Shown piece after piece: positions 14,557 through 14,955 of a DNA stretch of 14,955 bases. Within the stretch, counting starts at the first letter, position 1. Each line of letters opens with the position of its first letter. The notes beneath the pieces are model-generated. The model was not told the origin of the DNA. It searched no databases and saw only the letters and a list, made by a program, of their open reading frames with translations. Source of the DNA: DASZYF01 sp035545535 (lineage in GTDB: Bacteria; Actinomycetota; Actinomycetes; Mycobacteriales; CAJCIY01); assembly GCA_035545535.1 (NCBI GenBank), contig DASZYF010000069.1, positions 1-14,955 of the forward strand, given 5' to 3'. The position numbers and the translations under genes are program-made.

Positions 14557-14635
14557 GCGGAGATCTTTCGCCGCGAGCAGCGAGAACCGGCGCGGCCTTC
14601 GTCCCCAGCGGCGAACCTTCGCCGCGGGCGACGAG
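14557..14635 (+). repeat. 51-base-spaced repeat copies on the right flank of the AbiEi/DUF559 gene
   Basis: Copy B (14557-14584) and copy C (14608-14635) start exactly 51 bases apart and match each other in 22 of 28 bases, by eye. Copy C has a perfect 8-base stem GCGGCGAA/TTCGCCGC with a CC loop and ends in GACGAG directly against the rsmA stop codon. Copy C could also serve as the rsmA terminator. Both copies have the same orientation as the left-flank copy A. Confidence 0.6.
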
Positions 14636-14955
14636 CTACCGGGCGGAGCGGGCGATGGCGACGAACTCGTCGAGGGTCAGTGTCTCGCCGCGGGCGGTCG
14701 GGTCCACGCCAGCCGCCCGGAGCACGTCCTCGGCCTGCGCGGGTGATCCGGCCCAGCCACCGAGCGCCGCGCGCAGGGTCTTGCGGCGCTGCGCGAACGC
14801 CGCGTCGATGACCGCGAACGTGGCCGAGCGCAGCGCAGCATCGCCGGGCTCGGGGCGGCGGGTGAACGCGACGAGCGAGGAGTCGACGTTCGGCTCCGGC
14901 CAGAAGACCTTGCGGCTCACCGACCCGGCGGCCTGGACGTCGGCCCACCACGCGG
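14636..14955 (-). CDS. rsmA: 16S rRNA (adenine1518-N6/adenine1519-N6)-dimethyltransferase RsmA, C-terminal part
   Basis: RsmA (KsgA) dimethylates two adjacent adenines near the 3' end of 16S rRNA during small-subunit maturation. The frame is open from the right window edge to a TAG at 14636, giving about 105 residues, so the SAM-binding N-terminal domain is outside the window. The visible part matches the family C-terminus: VFWPEPNVDSSLVAF corresponds to the F-x-P-x-P-x-V-D-S motif, followed by FAQRRKTLRAAL and a small helical domain ending DEFVAIARSAR. In actinobacteria this gene is usually followed at once by ispE; here the next same-strand gene is the AbiEi/DUF559 gene. The identification is firm despite truncation by the window. 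Confidence 0.95.
   Translation of the reverse strand, partial: AWWADVQAAGSVSRKVFWPEPNVDSSLVAFTRRPEPGDAALRSATFAVIDAAFAQRRKTLRAALGGWAGSPAQAEDVLRAAGVDPTARGETLTLDEFVAIARSAR

Noticed and set aside
13392..14635. CRISPR array or attachment site from the 51-base periodicity
   Set aside because: The units are too diverged and too few for CRISPR repeats, with no cas genes, and no integrase or tRNA gene is present for an attachment site.

Overview
The window is GC-rich actinobacterial DNA: dense genes, G/C-ending codons, several GTG starts, and families typical of high-GC Gram-positives (an LdtMt2-like L,D-transpeptidase, GEVED/Ig surface protein, AbiEi/DUF559 protein, and rsmA (ksgA) and ispE on one strand). 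The large Ig protein next to GGDEF/EAL genes and the AbiEi/DUF559 gene suggest Nocardioidaceae or relatives. That placement is by recollection of gene content and is tentative.

Region 1 (1-3853) is a probable copper-handling cluster. On the minus strand are a membrane-anchored secreted protein (starting near 2655), a CopC-CopD-type protein with a third extracytoplasmic domain (357-2111), and a small His-rich membrane protein that runs off the left edge (1-360). A divergent plus-strand gene (2654-3853) encodes an exported domain plus about five membrane helices; its start codon overlaps the start of the minus-strand gene. All three signal-peptide proteins would have histidine as mature residue 1. 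Region 2 (3860-5041) is an L,D-transpeptidase, convergent with ispE (5114-6022, minus) across a short palindrome-rich terminator region.

Region 3 (6023-13393, plus) is the most distinctive part. A 256-base gap rich in inverted repeats precedes a compact three-gene operon: a giant surface protein of about 1,500 residues with a GEVED domain, ten Cys-paired Ig-like repeats and one C-terminal membrane helix; a six-helix GAF-GGDEF diguanylate cyclase with a degenerate I-site; and a stand-alone EAL phosphodiesterase with all catalytic residues present. The layout suggests a surface protein tied to local making and breaking of cyclic di-GMP.

Region 4 (13394-14955) holds a minus-strand AbiEi/DUF559 gene flanked on both sides by imperfect copies of a hairpin-containing repeat that recurs at 51-base spacing, with a candidate self-regulatory inverted repeat over its promoter. 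The minus-strand rsmA gene enters from the right edge. rsmA and ispE are normally adjacent in actinobacteria; here they keep strand and order but are separated by about 8.6 kb containing the Ig/c-di-GMP operon and the AbiEi/DUF559 cassette.
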